This document shows positions 8,769 through 20,658 of a DNA stretch of 64,000 nucleotides, in pieces. Below the pieces are notes generated by a model, which ran no database searches, was not told where the DNA came from, and saw only the letters and a program-made list of their open reading frames with translations. Where the stretch lies: contig CANLXA010000002.1 of NCBI GenBank assembly GCA_947494975.1, forward strand, positions 1,015,391 to 1,079,390, read 5' to 3'. The translations under genes were made by a program, and so were the position numbers. Within the stretch, counting starts at the first letter, position 1, and every line of letters begins with the position of its first letter. This DNA comes from an uncultured Roseicyclus sp. (GTDB lineage: Bacteria > Pseudomonadota > Alphaproteobacteria > Rhodobacterales > Rhodobacteraceae).

Positions 8769-9458
8769 ATGATGGAACGTATTCCGGCCGCGCTTGGCGC
8801 TGGCTTGTGTGCCCTGGTGTTTGCAACCGGGGCGATGGCGCAGAACGTCTCGGCTTTGGATGTGACGCAATCGACATCTGCCTCCGCCACAGGTTTGTCG
8901 GGCGTGCTGGACCAGTTGATGGGGATGGAAAACGCCTCCCTCTCGGGCCTGACGGAACGCCGCATTCGCAGGCTCGGATCGCCCTACGCCCCAGCCACAG
9001 GCAGCCCCGATGATACGCGCCTGATGACCGGTGCAGAGCTGGACGCCCTTGAACCGGCCACGGGAGATGCCCAATGGCAATGTCTGACCGAAGCACTTTA
9101 TTTTGAAGCCCGCGGCGAGCCGATCGAGGGCCAATATGCCGTGGCCGAGGTTATCCTGAACCGCGTCGATCACCCCAGTTATCCCGGGTCGATCTGCGGT
9201 GTGATCAGGCAAGGGACGGGGCGGCAATATGCGTGCCAGTTCACCTATACCTGCGATGGTCATCCCGAAGATGTGGCTGATGACGGCGCGTGGCACCGTC
9301 TGGGCCATATCGCGCGTATCATGATGGACGGCGCCCCGCGCGATCTGACCGCTGGTGCCACGCATTACCATGCCAATTGGGTCAATCCCCGCTGGGCCAG
9401 CCTGTATCCCCAGACGGCGGCGATCGGTATTCACCACTTTTACCGCCAGCAATACTGA
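8769..9458 (+). CDS. Secreted SleB-type cell wall hydrolase
   Basis: The 229-residue product starts with a signal peptide ([19 protein letters not shown], cleavage likely after GAMA). The C-terminal half is a Hydrolase_2/SleB domain with [20 protein letters not shown] (from residue 105); the glutamate of YFEARGE is the expected catalytic acid. Such enzymes are lytic transglycosylase-like and cut peptidoglycan in the periplasm. GGAAGGG lies about 10 bases before ATG 8769; an in-frame ATG at 8733 would hide the signal peptide. The cysteines CLTE, ICGV, ACQF and TCDG may form disulfides. It appears monocistronic. Confidence 0.88.
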   Translation: MMERIPAALGAGLCALVFATGAMAQNVSALDVTQSTSASATGLSGVLDQLMGMENASLSGLTERRIRRLGSPYAPATGSPDDTRLMTGAELDALEPATGDAQWQCLTEALYFEARGEPIEGQYAVAEVILNRVDHPSYPGSICGVIRQGTGRQYACQFTYTCDGHPEDVADDGAWHRLGHIARIMMDGAPRDLTAGATHYHANWVNPRWASLYPQTAAIGIHHFYRQQY

Positions 9459-9557
9459 TCCACGAGTCGGATTTGGCCTGATCTGCGCCGCAAGGTGGCT
9501 CTTTCCGTCGGTGCGGACCATGGTAAACGGCCTTCACCGACAGCGAGGGGCCGAGAC

Positions 9558-10496
9558 ATGAGTGACGAGATTGCACAGGCCTTCGGCCATCCGACGGAAC
9601 GCGCCAAGGCCACGGCCGATGGGGCACCGCTCGACCGGATCTCGATGACCGACCATATCCGCGAGGTCGAGATCGGCGCGTTTCAGGCCGAGCGCGGGGT
9701 GACCCAGAAGATCCGCTTCGATGTGGTGGTCGAGGTCGAGACACGCGCGGAAAGTGCCGTCGACGATGTCGACCGGATCCTGAGTTACGACACAATCGTC
9801 GAAGCCATCGATGCGAGCCTAGCGGCGGAGCGGGTGAATCTTCTGGAAACTCTCGCCGCGCGGATTGCCGACGCGATCATGGAACACCCCCTGGCTGCGC
9901 GTGTCTTCGTGCGGATCGGCAAGCTGGATCGTGGACCATACACGCTGGGGGTCGAGATCGTGCGCGAGGCGCCGAAGGGGCGGCGCCGGTTGCGCCTGCT
10001 CGCGGAAGCCGTGCCGCACCCCATTGTCGTGTTCCTGTCAGGCGCCGCTATCGCGCGGCGGGATCTTTCCCAACTCCTTGACCGGATTGAGGAAACCGGC
10101 GCGCCCGTGATCTTGTGCGTGGACGCGCCTGACCTTCCGGCGCCGCGGGCCGCCCATGCCATGCCCCAGCGGCGCATCGCGCTCTTGGCCATAGAGCAAT
10201 CCGCCTGGGTGCTGGCCGCGCGCGACCCGCGATGCGTCGTCGTCAATAGCCGGACAGAGCTGGATTGGGCCATGAAACAGGGACAGATCAGCGTCTGGGC
10301 CCCCTCCAAACTGGTACTGGACGCCGTCGAAGGGCCGGGCAGCGATGTTACCGATCCGCTGCCGCTGGCGGCATGGCTGGCCGATGCGTTCGAAGCCCGC
10401 GCATTGCTGAATTTCTCGGAACTCGACGTGGAGGCCGAAGTGCCGGTTACCACTTTCGCGCCCGATGCCATGCCCGACGTCGCGGCCCTCAGCTAA
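9558..10496 (+). CDS. folB: Dihydroneopterin aldolase with a long C-terminal extension
   Basis: Residues about 25-140 form a FolB domain (ISMTDHIREVEIGAFQAERG, then LSYDTIVEAIDA and VNLLETLAARIADAI), which converts dihydroneopterin to 6-hydroxymethyl-dihydropterin in folate synthesis. The remaining about 170 residues are not FolB, since a normal enzyme is near 120 residues; this region contains ILCVDAPDLPAPRAAHAMP and a later DWAMKQGQISVWAPSK, and I do not recognise the fold. ATG 9558 has GAGGGG upstream. folP and glmM follow downstream, interrupted only by a convergent acetyltransferase gene that overlaps the last 8 bases. Confidence 0.85.
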   Translation: MSDEIAQAFGHPTERAKATADGAPLDRISMTDHIREVEIGAFQAERGVTQKIRFDVVVEVETRAESAVDDVDRILSYDTIVEAIDASLAAERVNLLETLAARIADAIMEHPLAARVFVRIGKLDRGPYTLGVEIVREAPKGRRRLRLLAEAVPHPIVVFLSGAAIARRDLSQLLDRIEETGAPVILCVDAPDLPAPRAAHAMPQRRIALLAIEQSAWVLAARDPRCVVVNSRTELDWAMKQGQISVWAPSKLVLDAVEGPGSDVTDPLPLAAWLADAFEARALLNFSELDVEAEVPVTTFAPDAMPDVAALS

Positions 10497-10929
10497 GGCG
10501 CATCAGATCAGGGTCGCTATCGTTGCCGCTATAGCCGAACCCGGCCTTTTCCATGACCCGGCGCGATGCCTCGTCATCGGGCCTGACATGGCCGAAGAAT
10601 CGATCCTCACGGAGTTCCCGGCGGGCGTGATCGAGCGCCGCGGTCAGAAATTCGCTCGCCAGGCCTTGGCCCCACACGTCGGGCAGGAAGTGAAACACGA
10701 CTTCGAGCCCGTTTTCCGCGAATCCGATGCGAAACCCGCCCACGCCAACCTCATGCCCCGCATGGCTCAGCGTCCAGGGTGCGATCCGGTGGCGGCCCCA
10801 ATCCTGAATGTCGCGGTTCAGATCGCCTTCACCGGCCTTGCCGAACAAGGCCTGATAGAGCCGCAGCGCCATCGGTCGGGGCGGGCGACCTGTCAGGCGC
10901 GTGGTTCGAAAGGTGATCTCGTCTGTCAT
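10489..10929 (-). CDS. GNAT-family N-acetyltransferase
   Basis: This 146-residue protein resembles RimJ/RimL-type acetyltransferases: TTRLTGRPP at the start, then VGVGGFRIGF, HFLPDVWGQGLASEF (acetyl-CoA pyrophosphate loop) and SRRVMEKAGFGYSG. The substrate is unknown. ATG 10929 was chosen because MTDEITFRTTRL is the usual N-terminus. The gene is convergent with folB and overlaps its 3' end by 8 bases, and it is divergent from folP. Confidence 0.85.
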   Translation of the reverse strand: MTDEITFRTTRLTGRPPRPMALRLYQALFGKAGEGDLNRDIQDWGRHRIAPWTLSHAGHEVGVGGFRIGFAENGLEVVFHFLPDVWGQGLASEFLTAALDHARRELREDRFFGHVRPDDEASRRVMEKAGFGYSGNDSDPDLMRLS

Positions 10930-11034
10930 GGCCGTAGCCTTGCAGAGATTCCGGCGGTCGACGAGGGTTGTTTTTTGATGACGTGACGAAATCTGCACTC
11001 TTGTCTGGGCGTGGCCTCCGCGGTAGGCGGCGCC

Positions 11035-12051
11035 ATGCAGCCCTATTATCGCCCGATCCCCAGCACCGATCCAGCTCGTCCGTCCGGGGCATTGCCCCTT
11101 GCCGGGGGATGGACGTGGTTTGACCGTGTTGAAGTCTTAAGGCGCGGAGAAAAAACGGAAATACGGCCCGTTTCAGATCTGCCGGACGCCGTGAGCAACG
11201 CTTTGACGCGCCCGCGCGATCCCCTCGCGGGGCTTACGTTGGATCGTCCCCGCCTGATGGGCATCCTGAATGTGACGCCCGACAGCTTTTCCGATGGCGG
11301 CCAGTATGCGGCGCCGGAGGCGGCTATCGCGCGCGTGGCCGAGATGCAGGGAAATGGGGCCGATCTCATCGATATTGGGGGCGAATCCACGCGTCCCGGC
11401 GCCGCCGAGGTGCCCGTGGCGGAAGAGATTGCGCGCACCGCGCCCGTGATCGAAGCCCTGTGCGGCGCGCCAAATCCCCCGCTGATCAGCCTCGACACCC
11501 GCAAATCCGCGGTGGCCGAGGCGGGGATCGCGGCAGGGGCGGGCATTCTCAACGATGTCTCCGCGCTCCGGTTCGATCCGGATCTCGCGCAGGTGGCCGC
11601 CAAGGCGGGCGTGCCGCTGATCCTGATGCACTCGCTCGCCACGCCCGAGACGATGCAGGCCGAGGCCGGCACGGCCTATGACGACGTGGTTCTGGATGTC
11701 TATGACGGGTTGGCAGCGGCCGTTGCGCAGGCGGAAGCTGCCGGCGTGCCCCGCAGCAATATCGTCGTTGATCCCGGCATCGGGTTCGGCAAGACGCAGG
11801 CCCAGAACCTCGCCCTGATCCAACGCCTGTCGCTGTTCCACGCGCTGGGATGTGCGGTGCTCTTGGGCGTGTCTCGCAAAGGGTTCATCGGCGCGATCGG
11901 GCACGAACCGCAGGCCGACCGTCGCGGCCCCGGATCGGCGGGCATTGGCCTATGGGCCCTGTCGCAGGGCGTTCAGATTCTGCGCGTTCATGATATAAGC
12001 CTCCACAAGCAGGCTATCGACCTGTGGCGCGCCAGTGCGGCGGGCGAGTGA
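11035..12051 (+). CDS. folP: Dihydropteroate synthase
   Basis: The 338-residue protein carries the two DHPS signatures, LMGILNVTPDSFSDGG and DLIDIGGESTRPGA, followed by DPGIGFGKTQAQN and GVSRKGFIGAI near the C-terminus. It condenses 6-hydroxymethyl-dihydropterin pyrophosphate with p-aminobenzoate and is the sulfonamide target. About 75 residues precede the barrel, as is common in this order. ATG 11035 (MQPYYRP) is favoured over GTG 11011. The folP-glmM order is also found in enterobacteria. Confidence 0.95.
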   Translation: MQPYYRPIPSTDPARPSGALPLAGGWTWFDRVEVLRRGEKTEIRPVSDLPDAVSNALTRPRDPLAGLTLDRPRLMGILNVTPDSFSDGGQYAAPEAAIARVAEMQGNGADLIDIGGESTRPGAAEVPVAEEIARTAPVIEALCGAPNPPLISLDTRKSAVAEAGIAAGAGILNDVSALRFDPDLAQVAAKAGVPLILMHSLATPETMQAEAGTAYDDVVLDVYDGLAAAVAQAEAAGVPRSNIVVDPGIGFGKTQAQNLALIQRLSLFHALGCAVLLGVSRKGFIGAIGHEPQADRRGPGSAGIGLWALSQGVQILRVHDISLHKQAIDLWRASAAGE

Positions 12052-12076
12052 GTGAGCAAGTAGGGGACGATCAGGC

Positions 12077-13420
12077 ATGACACGGAAACTCTTTGGCACC
12101 GATGGCGTGCGCGGACAGGCCAACACCCATCCTATGACCGCCGAAATGGCGCTGCGCCTTGGCGCGGCAGCGGGTCGGTACTTTCGCCGTGATGGCTCAT
12201 CGGGGCACCGGGTGGTGATTGGCAAGGACACGCGGCTTTCGGGTTACATGTTTGAAAACGCGCTGACCGCCGGGCTGACCTCCACGGGCATGAACGTCCT
12301 CCTGCTGAGCCCCGTTCCGACACCCGCCGTCGGCATGCTGACGCCCTCGATGCGGGCCGATCTGGGTATCATGATCTCGGCCAGCCATAACCCCGCCGTG
12401 GACAATGGCATCAAGCTTTTCGGGCCCGATGGCTACAAGCTGAACGACGAGGTCGAGGCGGAGATCGAGGCGATGATGGAGGCCGATATTCCGCTGGCCG
12501 CGGCAGAACGCATCGGGCGTGCGAAACATGTCTATGATGGCAGGTTTCGCTACAATGAGCGGGTCAAATCGACCTTTCCCAGCAATTTGCGGCTCGATGG
12601 CCTGAAGATCGTCTGCGACTGCGCTAATGGCGCCGCCTATCGCACCGCGCCGGAGGTGTTGTGGGAGTTGGGCGCCGAGGTCATCCCGCTCGGGGTTGAG
12701 CCCAACGGGCTTAACATCAATCTCGGCTGTGGCTCCACGGAGCCGCAGGCCGCCGCCGCCAAGATCCGCGAAACCGGTGCCGATGTTGGCATCTGCCTCG
12801 ATGGGGATGCCGACCGGGTGATCCTGATCGACGAGACCGGGGCGATTGCCGATGGCGATCAGATCATGGCGCTCTTTGCCAACAGATGGGCGCAGGAGGG
12901 GCGGCTGAACGGGCACACCTTGGCCGCGACGGTGATGTCGAACCTGGGCCTGGAGCGCTATCTTGCCGACAATGCCATTCGCCTGCACCGCACACCGGTG
13001 GGGGACCGTTACGTTGTTGAAGCGATGCGCGCCCATGGCCTGAACCTGGGTGGGGAGCAATCCGGCCATATCGTGATGACGGATTACGCCACCACTGGCG
13101 ACGGCCTGATCGCGGGCCTGCAATTCCTTGCTGAAATGGTGCGCACCGGCCAACCGGCCAGCCGCCTTGCCAAAAGCTTCGAGAAGGTGCCGCAGCTTCT
13201 GAAGAATGTGCGCTACGGGGCTGGCGCAACACCGCTCGACACGCCGCAGGTGCAGGCCGCCATTGCGGCGGGCGAGGCCCGGCTGACCGGGGCGGGGCGG
13301 CTCCTGATCCGCAAATCGGGCACCGAGCCCCTGATCCGCGTGATGGCCGAGGCCGAGGACGAGGCGCTGATGCGAGGTGTGGTGGATGACATCGTCGGCG
13401 CGGTTGAAGCCGTCGCCTGA
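12077..13420 (+). CDS. glmM: Phosphoglucosamine mutase
   Basis: This 447-residue enzyme starts [15 protein letters not shown]. It has the phosphoserine loop [19 protein letters not shown], the metal-binding [13 protein letters not shown], the sugar-binding GGEQSGHIV and the phosphate-binding [13 protein letters not shown]. It converts glucosamine-6-phosphate to glucosamine-1-phosphate for peptidoglycan and LPS. It starts 25 bases after folP and is probably co-transcribed with it. Confidence 0.97.
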   Translation: MTRKLFGTDGVRGQANTHPMTAEMALRLGAAAGRYFRRDGSSGHRVVIGKDTRLSGYMFENALTAGLTSTGMNVLLLSPVPTPAVGMLTPSMRADLGIMISASHNPAVDNGIKLFGPDGYKLNDEVEAEIEAMMEADIPLAAAERIGRAKHVYDGRFRYNERVKSTFPSNLRLDGLKIVCDCANGAAYRTAPEVLWELGAEVIPLGVEPNGLNINLGCGSTEPQAAAAKIRETGADVGICLDGDADRVILIDETGAIADGDQIMALFANRWAQEGRLNGHTLAATVMSNLGLERYLADNAIRLHRTPVGDRYVVEAMRAHGLNLGGEQSGHIVMTDYATTGDGLIAGLQFLAEMVRTGQPASRLAKSFEKVPQLLKNVRYGAGATPLDTPQVQAAIAAGEARLTGAGRLLIRKSGTEPLIRVMAEAEDEALMRGVVDDIVGAVEAVA

Positions 13421-13444
13421 CATCCACAGCCCGAGCGCGATCGC

Positions 13445-13831
13445 TTATCCCCAGGCCGGGGCCTCGGTTGATGGCGCGTAGCTGCCGAAGCTCCATTCAT
13501 GGCCCTCGGGGTCGGTGACGCGGTAGCGTTTGGTGCCCCATTCCGTTTCCTCCGGCCCATAGACCAGCGTCGCGCCTTCATCCATGGCTCGCGCGTGGTG
13601 CGCCTCGACATCCTCCACCACCACATAGATCCCCGGTGAGCCCTTGGGCCGCGCCTCCGTTCCGATCATGATGACGCCGTCGCCGATGGCCATCTCGGCG
13701 TGGAGCAGGGTGCCATCGTGGCCCATCTGCGCGAAATTTCGGTGAAACCCGAAGGCACGTTCAAGGAAATCAAGCGCGGCGGGGCCGTCCTCGTAGCTCA
13801 GATAGGGGATAATCGTGGGGCTGTGGGCCAT
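13445..13831 (-). CDS. VOC-family (glyoxalase/bleomycin resistance-like) protein
   Basis: This 128-residue protein is of the PhnB-like VOC type: IIPYLSYEDGPAALDFLERAFG, LLHAEMAIGDGVIMIG, GIYVVVEDVEAHHARA and YRVTDPEGHEWSFGSY. The family binds a divalent metal in paired beta-alpha-beta-beta-beta units; the substrate is not inferable. ATG 13831 gives the family N-terminus MAHSPTII; the longer frame is not protein-like. It is convergent with glmM. Confidence 0.85.
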   Translation of the reverse strand: MAHSPTIIPYLSYEDGPAALDFLERAFGFHRNFAQMGHDGTLLHAEMAIGDGVIMIGTEARPKGSPGIYVVVEDVEAHHARAMDEGATLVYGPEETEWGTKRYRVTDPEGHEWSFGSYAPSTEAPAWG

Positions 13832-13971
13832 GGGCGTGCTCCGTATTTGGATTGGGTATCGGTGAAGCGTAGCAGGGGGATGTGACGGCATTTCAGGATT
13901 TGACGCAACGTCTCGCTTTGGGCGGGACCTTGCGCGGCGCAGGCTCGGGCCAGCCGCATGGAGGATATGCA

Positions 13972-14361
13972 ATGACCATCTCCGCACTGGCAGAACAGGT
14001 GTTCGCCGCGCAGCCCTTTACTCAGGATCTGGGGGCGGAACTGCTGGAAGCCTCGGCCGACGGCGTTGTCGTCGCGCTGGATCTGGCGCCCCGCCACCTG
14101 CAGCAGCACGGGATTGTGCATGGCGGCGTACTCAGCGCGCTGGCAGATATCGCGTTGGCCTTTGCCGGGGGGCTTGCGATGGGATCGGACGCGGTGACTT
14201 CGGAGTTCAAGATCAACTACATCCGACCGGCCAAGGGCTCAGGCGTGCTGGTCCGGGCCGAGGCCTTGGGCGTGACGAAACGCCAAGCCATCGTGCAGGC
14301 GCGGATCCTCGCGGGCGACGTGTTGTGCTGCGTTGCTCAGGGCACGATCACGCGGGTCTGA
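13972..14361 (+). CDS. PaaI-type hotdog-fold thioesterase
   Basis: The 129-residue protein has the hotdog signature HGIVHGGVLSALADIALAFA, with SEFKINYIRPAKGSGVL following. Such enzymes hydrolyse acyl-CoA or phenylacetyl-CoA-type thioesters. GGAGG lies just ahead of ATG 13972. The last 14 bases overlap the 3' end of the convergent guanine deaminase gene. Confidence 0.85.
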   Translation: MTISALAEQVFAAQPFTQDLGAELLEASADGVVVALDLAPRHLQQHGIVHGGVLSALADIALAFAGGLAMGSDAVTSEFKINYIRPAKGSGVLVRAEALGVTKRQAIVQARILAGDVLCCVAQGTITRV

Positions 14362-15634
14362 CGGGCGCTCCCGCCACGTAGACCTGCGCAATGGCGCGGT
14401 CATCCGCCATCATTATCGTCGGGAATAGGGCTTCCCAGATATCCTCGGCCCGGGTCGCGCGTTGTGCGATGGCGGGCGTAGAGGCCAGGTCGAGCACGCA
14501 CAGATCGGCGTCGAACCCCTCCGCCAACCGGCCGATGCACCTGCCCAGATGCAACGCCTCGGCCGACCCACCGGTGGCACGCCAAAGCAACTCGGCGGGG
14601 TGCAGCGCCGTGCCGCGAAGCTGCGCGACCTCATAGGCCGCGGCCATCGTGCGCAGCATCGAAAAGCTCGACCCGCCCCCGGTATCCGTGGCCAGACCCA
14701 CCCGCGTCCGGTCGGCCAATCCCATGTCAAACAGCCCTGAACCGATGAACGTGTTCGATGTCGGGCAATGGACGACGGCGGCGCCGACCTCTGCCAGCCG
14801 GTCGATCTCGCGCGGCTCAAGGTGGATCGCGTGGCCATAAAGGCCCCGCGCACCCAGAAGGCCATGGGCCTCGTAGGTATCCAGATAATCGCGGGCAGCG
14901 GGGTAAAGCTCTCGCACCCAGGCGATCTCGTCCACCTGTTCGCTCAGATGGGTCTGCATCAGGCAATCGGGATGCTCCGCCCACAGCGCGCCGAGCGCTT
15001 CAAGTTGCGCCTGCGTCGAGGTCGGGGAGAAGCGCGGCGTGATCACGTAGCTCAGGCGATCCACGCCATGCCAGCGCTGCAGCAGCGCGCGGCTATCGTC
15101 ATAAGCCGATTGGGCCGTGTCGCGCAGTGCGTCGGGCGCATTGCGATCCATGCAGGTCTTGCCCGCCAGCGCCCGCATCCCCCGCGCGCGGGCCGCGCCG
15201 AAAAACGCCTCCACCGAGGCCGGGTGGATGGTGCAATAGCTCGCCACCGTTGTGGTTCCGTTGGACAGGATCAGGTCGAGGTAACGCCCCGCCACATCCG
15301 CCGCGTAATCGGCATCCCCGAACCGGGCCTCCTCGGGAAATGTGTAAGTGTTGAGCCAGTCGATCAGCCGCTTGCCCCAGGACGCGATGATTGCGGTCTG
15401 CGGATAATGGACATGGGCATCGATAAAGCCCGGCAGGATCAGCGCATCGCCATGATCCACCACTTCGGCCAGCGGATGGGCGGCGCGCAAAGCCGCGCCG
15501 TCACCCAACTCCGCGATCACGCCGTCACGCAGCAAAACGCCGCCCCGCGTCTCGTGGCGCACGCTCTCGACACCCAGCGCCCTCGGGTCGCCCGAAAAGG
15601 CCAGAATCTGCCCGAGAATCAACCGCTCCACCAT
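14348..15634 (-). CDS. guaD: Guanine deaminase
   Basis: This 428-residue amidohydrolase has the metal site pieces GFIDAHVHYPQT, MQTHLSEQVDE, LYGHAIHL and ATDTGGGSSFSML. SNGTTTVASYCTIHPASVEAFF is typical of guanine deaminases, which convert guanine to xanthine and ammonia in purine salvage or breakdown. ATG 15634 has GGGAGG 6 bases upstream; an upstream extension would be spurious. It is divergent from mgtE and convergent with the thioesterase gene. No other purine catabolic genes are in the window. Confidence 0.93.
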   Translation of the reverse strand: MVERLILGQILAFSGDPRALGVESVRHETRGGVLLRDGVIAELGDGAALRAAHPLAEVVDHGDALILPGFIDAHVHYPQTAIIASWGKRLIDWLNTYTFPEEARFGDADYAADVAGRYLDLILSNGTTTVASYCTIHPASVEAFFGAARARGMRALAGKTCMDRNAPDALRDTAQSAYDDSRALLQRWHGVDRLSYVITPRFSPTSTQAQLEALGALWAEHPDCLMQTHLSEQVDEIAWVRELYPAARDYLDTYEAHGLLGARGLYGHAIHLEPREIDRLAEVGAAVVHCPTSNTFIGSGLFDMGLADRTRVGLATDTGGGSSFSMLRTMAAAYEVAQLRGTALHPAELLWRATGGSAEALHLGRCIGRLAEGFDADLCVLDLASTPAIAQRATRAEDIWEALFPTIMMADDRAIAQVYVAGAPVRPA

Positions 15635-15719
15635 CTGAACCTCCCGCATTCGCCCCAATTGATAGCCCTTCCGCGCGCCCCATGTTAGAGGGCAGTGAAC
15701 GCGCGCAAAGGGGGGCATC

Positions 15720-17120
15720 ATGGTCGCAGATCCGGAGCAGATCGCCGAAGATATCCGCGAGGATGCGCGCGACGCCTATGCGCTGGACAACAGCCTGCGC
15801 GCAGCCCTGCGTGAGGCGGTCGAGGCACAGGATGTCGCCGCCGTCGACGCGTTGATGGATCCGCTCCATCCCGCCGACATCGCCGACCTTCTGGAACAGG
15901 TCTCGACACCCGAACGCGAAAGCTGGCTGACGCTCTGGTCATCGGGCATCGATGGTGAGGTCCTGTCGGAACTGGAAGAGGGGCTGCGCGAAGAGGTCCT
16001 GTCGCTTTTGCCGGACCAGGTCATTGCGGACGCCGTCCGCGAGCTTGACAGCGACGATGTCGTCGACCTCGTCGAGGATCTGGAGGTGGAGCAGAAAGAA
16101 GCGATCCTCGACGCGTTGGAGCCGGCGGATCGCGCCGCGGTGGAGGCCGCGCTCAGCTATCCCGAGGAAACTGCCGGCCGCCTCATGCAGCGCGAGATCG
16201 TCGCGGTGCCCGAGCATTGGACGGTGGGCGAGACGATCGATCATCTGCGGTCGCAGGCCGGGCATCTGCCGGAGGAATTCTACCACGTCATCCTCACCGA
16301 CCCGCGCATGAAACCAACCGGTTACGTGATGCTGGGGCGGCTTCTGGCCTCTGTCCGGCCGGTCCTTCTGACAGAGATCACGGAAGACAGCTTCCGTCCG
16401 ATCCCGGCCAGCCAGCCCGAGGACGAGGTGGCCTATGCTTTCAACCAATATCACCTGATTTCCGCCCCGGTCGTCGATGATGACGGGCGGCTCGTCGGTG
16501 TGATCACCATCGACGACGCGATGATCGTGCTGGACCACGAGGCCGAGGAAGACATCCTGCGCCTCGCCGGTGTGGGTGAGGAATCAAGCCTGTCCGATGG
16601 CGTGGTGGAGACCACCAAACAACGCTTCCCCTGGCTCTTCGTGAACCTGATCACCTCGATCCTCGCCTCACTGGTCATAGCTCAGTTCGAGGCCGCCATT
16701 GCCCAGATCGTGGCGCTTGCCGTGCTGATGCCCATCGTGGCGTCGATGGGCGGCAATGCGGGCACCCAGGCCCTGACGGTGGCCGTCCGCGCCATCGCGA
16801 CCAAGGACCTCACCAGTTCCAACCTTGTCCGCGTGATCACCCGCGAGGCGGGGGTAGGCCTGATCAACGGTGCGATCTTTGCGGTCGTGATGGGGATTGT
16901 GGGCGTGGTCTGGTTCGGCACCGCGATGCTCGGGGTTGTGATCGGGGCGGCGATGGTCATCAACCTGCTGGTTGCCGGGTTGGCCGGGATCCTCGTCCCC
17001 GTCGTGCTCGACCGGCTGCGGATCGACCCGGCTCTGGCCTCCGGCGCCTTTGTGACGACGGTGACGGATGTCGTCGGCTTCTTTGCGTTTCTGGGTCTGG
17101 CGGTACTGCTCCTGCTCTGA
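15720..17120 (+). CDS. mgtE: MgtE-type magnesium transporter
   Basis: The 466-residue protein shows the MgtE order: an acidic N-domain (MgtE_N; PADIADLLEQVSTPERESWL), two CBS modules (LMQREIVAVPEHWTVGETID; ISAPVVDDDGRLVGVITIDD), a plug helix, and five C-terminal membrane segments including MPIVASMGGNAGTQALTVAV, the conserved pore segment. MgtE is a Mg2+ channel gated by cytosolic Mg2+ binding to the acidic N and CBS domains. It is expressed alone from the gap shared with guaD. Confidence 0.95.
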   Translation: MVADPEQIAEDIREDARDAYALDNSLRAALREAVEAQDVAAVDALMDPLHPADIADLLEQVSTPERESWLTLWSSGIDGEVLSELEEGLREEVLSLLPDQVIADAVRELDSDDVVDLVEDLEVEQKEAILDALEPADRAAVEAALSYPEETAGRLMQREIVAVPEHWTVGETIDHLRSQAGHLPEEFYHVILTDPRMKPTGYVMLGRLLASVRPVLLTEITEDSFRPIPASQPEDEVAYAFNQYHLISAPVVDDDGRLVGVITIDDAMIVLDHEAEEDILRLAGVGEESSLSDGVVETTKQRFPWLFVNLITSILASLVIAQFEAAIAQIVALAVLMPIVASMGGNAGTQALTVAVRAIATKDLTSSNLVRVITREAGVGLINGAIFAVVMGIVGVVWFGTAMLGVVIGAAMVINLLVAGLAGILVPVVLDRLRIDPALASGAFVTTVTDVVGFFAFLGLAVLLLL

Positions 17121-17342
17121 CCCCCGAGCCCCTCTTTGTTCAGATAAATATGCCCCCCGGAGGGTCGGTTGGCCGCTCTTCCCGCCCTTGATCACCGGGG
17201 CACGCCCGCAGCGTCGCGCGGCCCTGGCCGCGCCCGCTGCGCCCGGCCCAAAGACACGGAACATGCGCAAGCGCATGTCCGGGTCACGGGAGAGCCTTGG
17301 GATTGGATCAGGGAGTAGCGCCGTCGAGAATACCTGCCGGGA

Positions 17343-20420
<3,078 letters not shown>

Positions 20421-20564
20421 GTCAGACCTCGGTCATTCTTCTTTAGGCGTGGCAGACCTGCCACAACCGCCCCCTCTTACAGCGCTTTTCGTGCGGGGAA
20501 AACACCTCCCCGCAGCCAATTCCATGGATCGGCGAGATTCAGTCTAAATCTTTCCGGGGCCTCG

Positions 20565-20600
20565 CAAAAGGGGGCATGGCGGATGATCCGGCCATGCCCC
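20565..20600 (-). terminator. Rho-independent terminator downstream of metY
   Basis: On the minus strand GGGGCATGGC (20591-20600 complement side) pairs perfectly over 10 bp with its partner at 20571-20580, and the stem is followed by a short CTTTTG tract. It sits 59 bases after the metY stop and ahead of the start of the 1025-residue gene. Confidence 0.75.
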
Positions 20601-20658
20601 GTTCTGTCTCGGCCCCGCGGCCGATCACGATACGGCGGATAAGGTTAACGTTTTGCGA

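Noticed and set aside
12197..13423. Minus-strand 408-residue open frame
   Set aside because: It is antisense to glmM.
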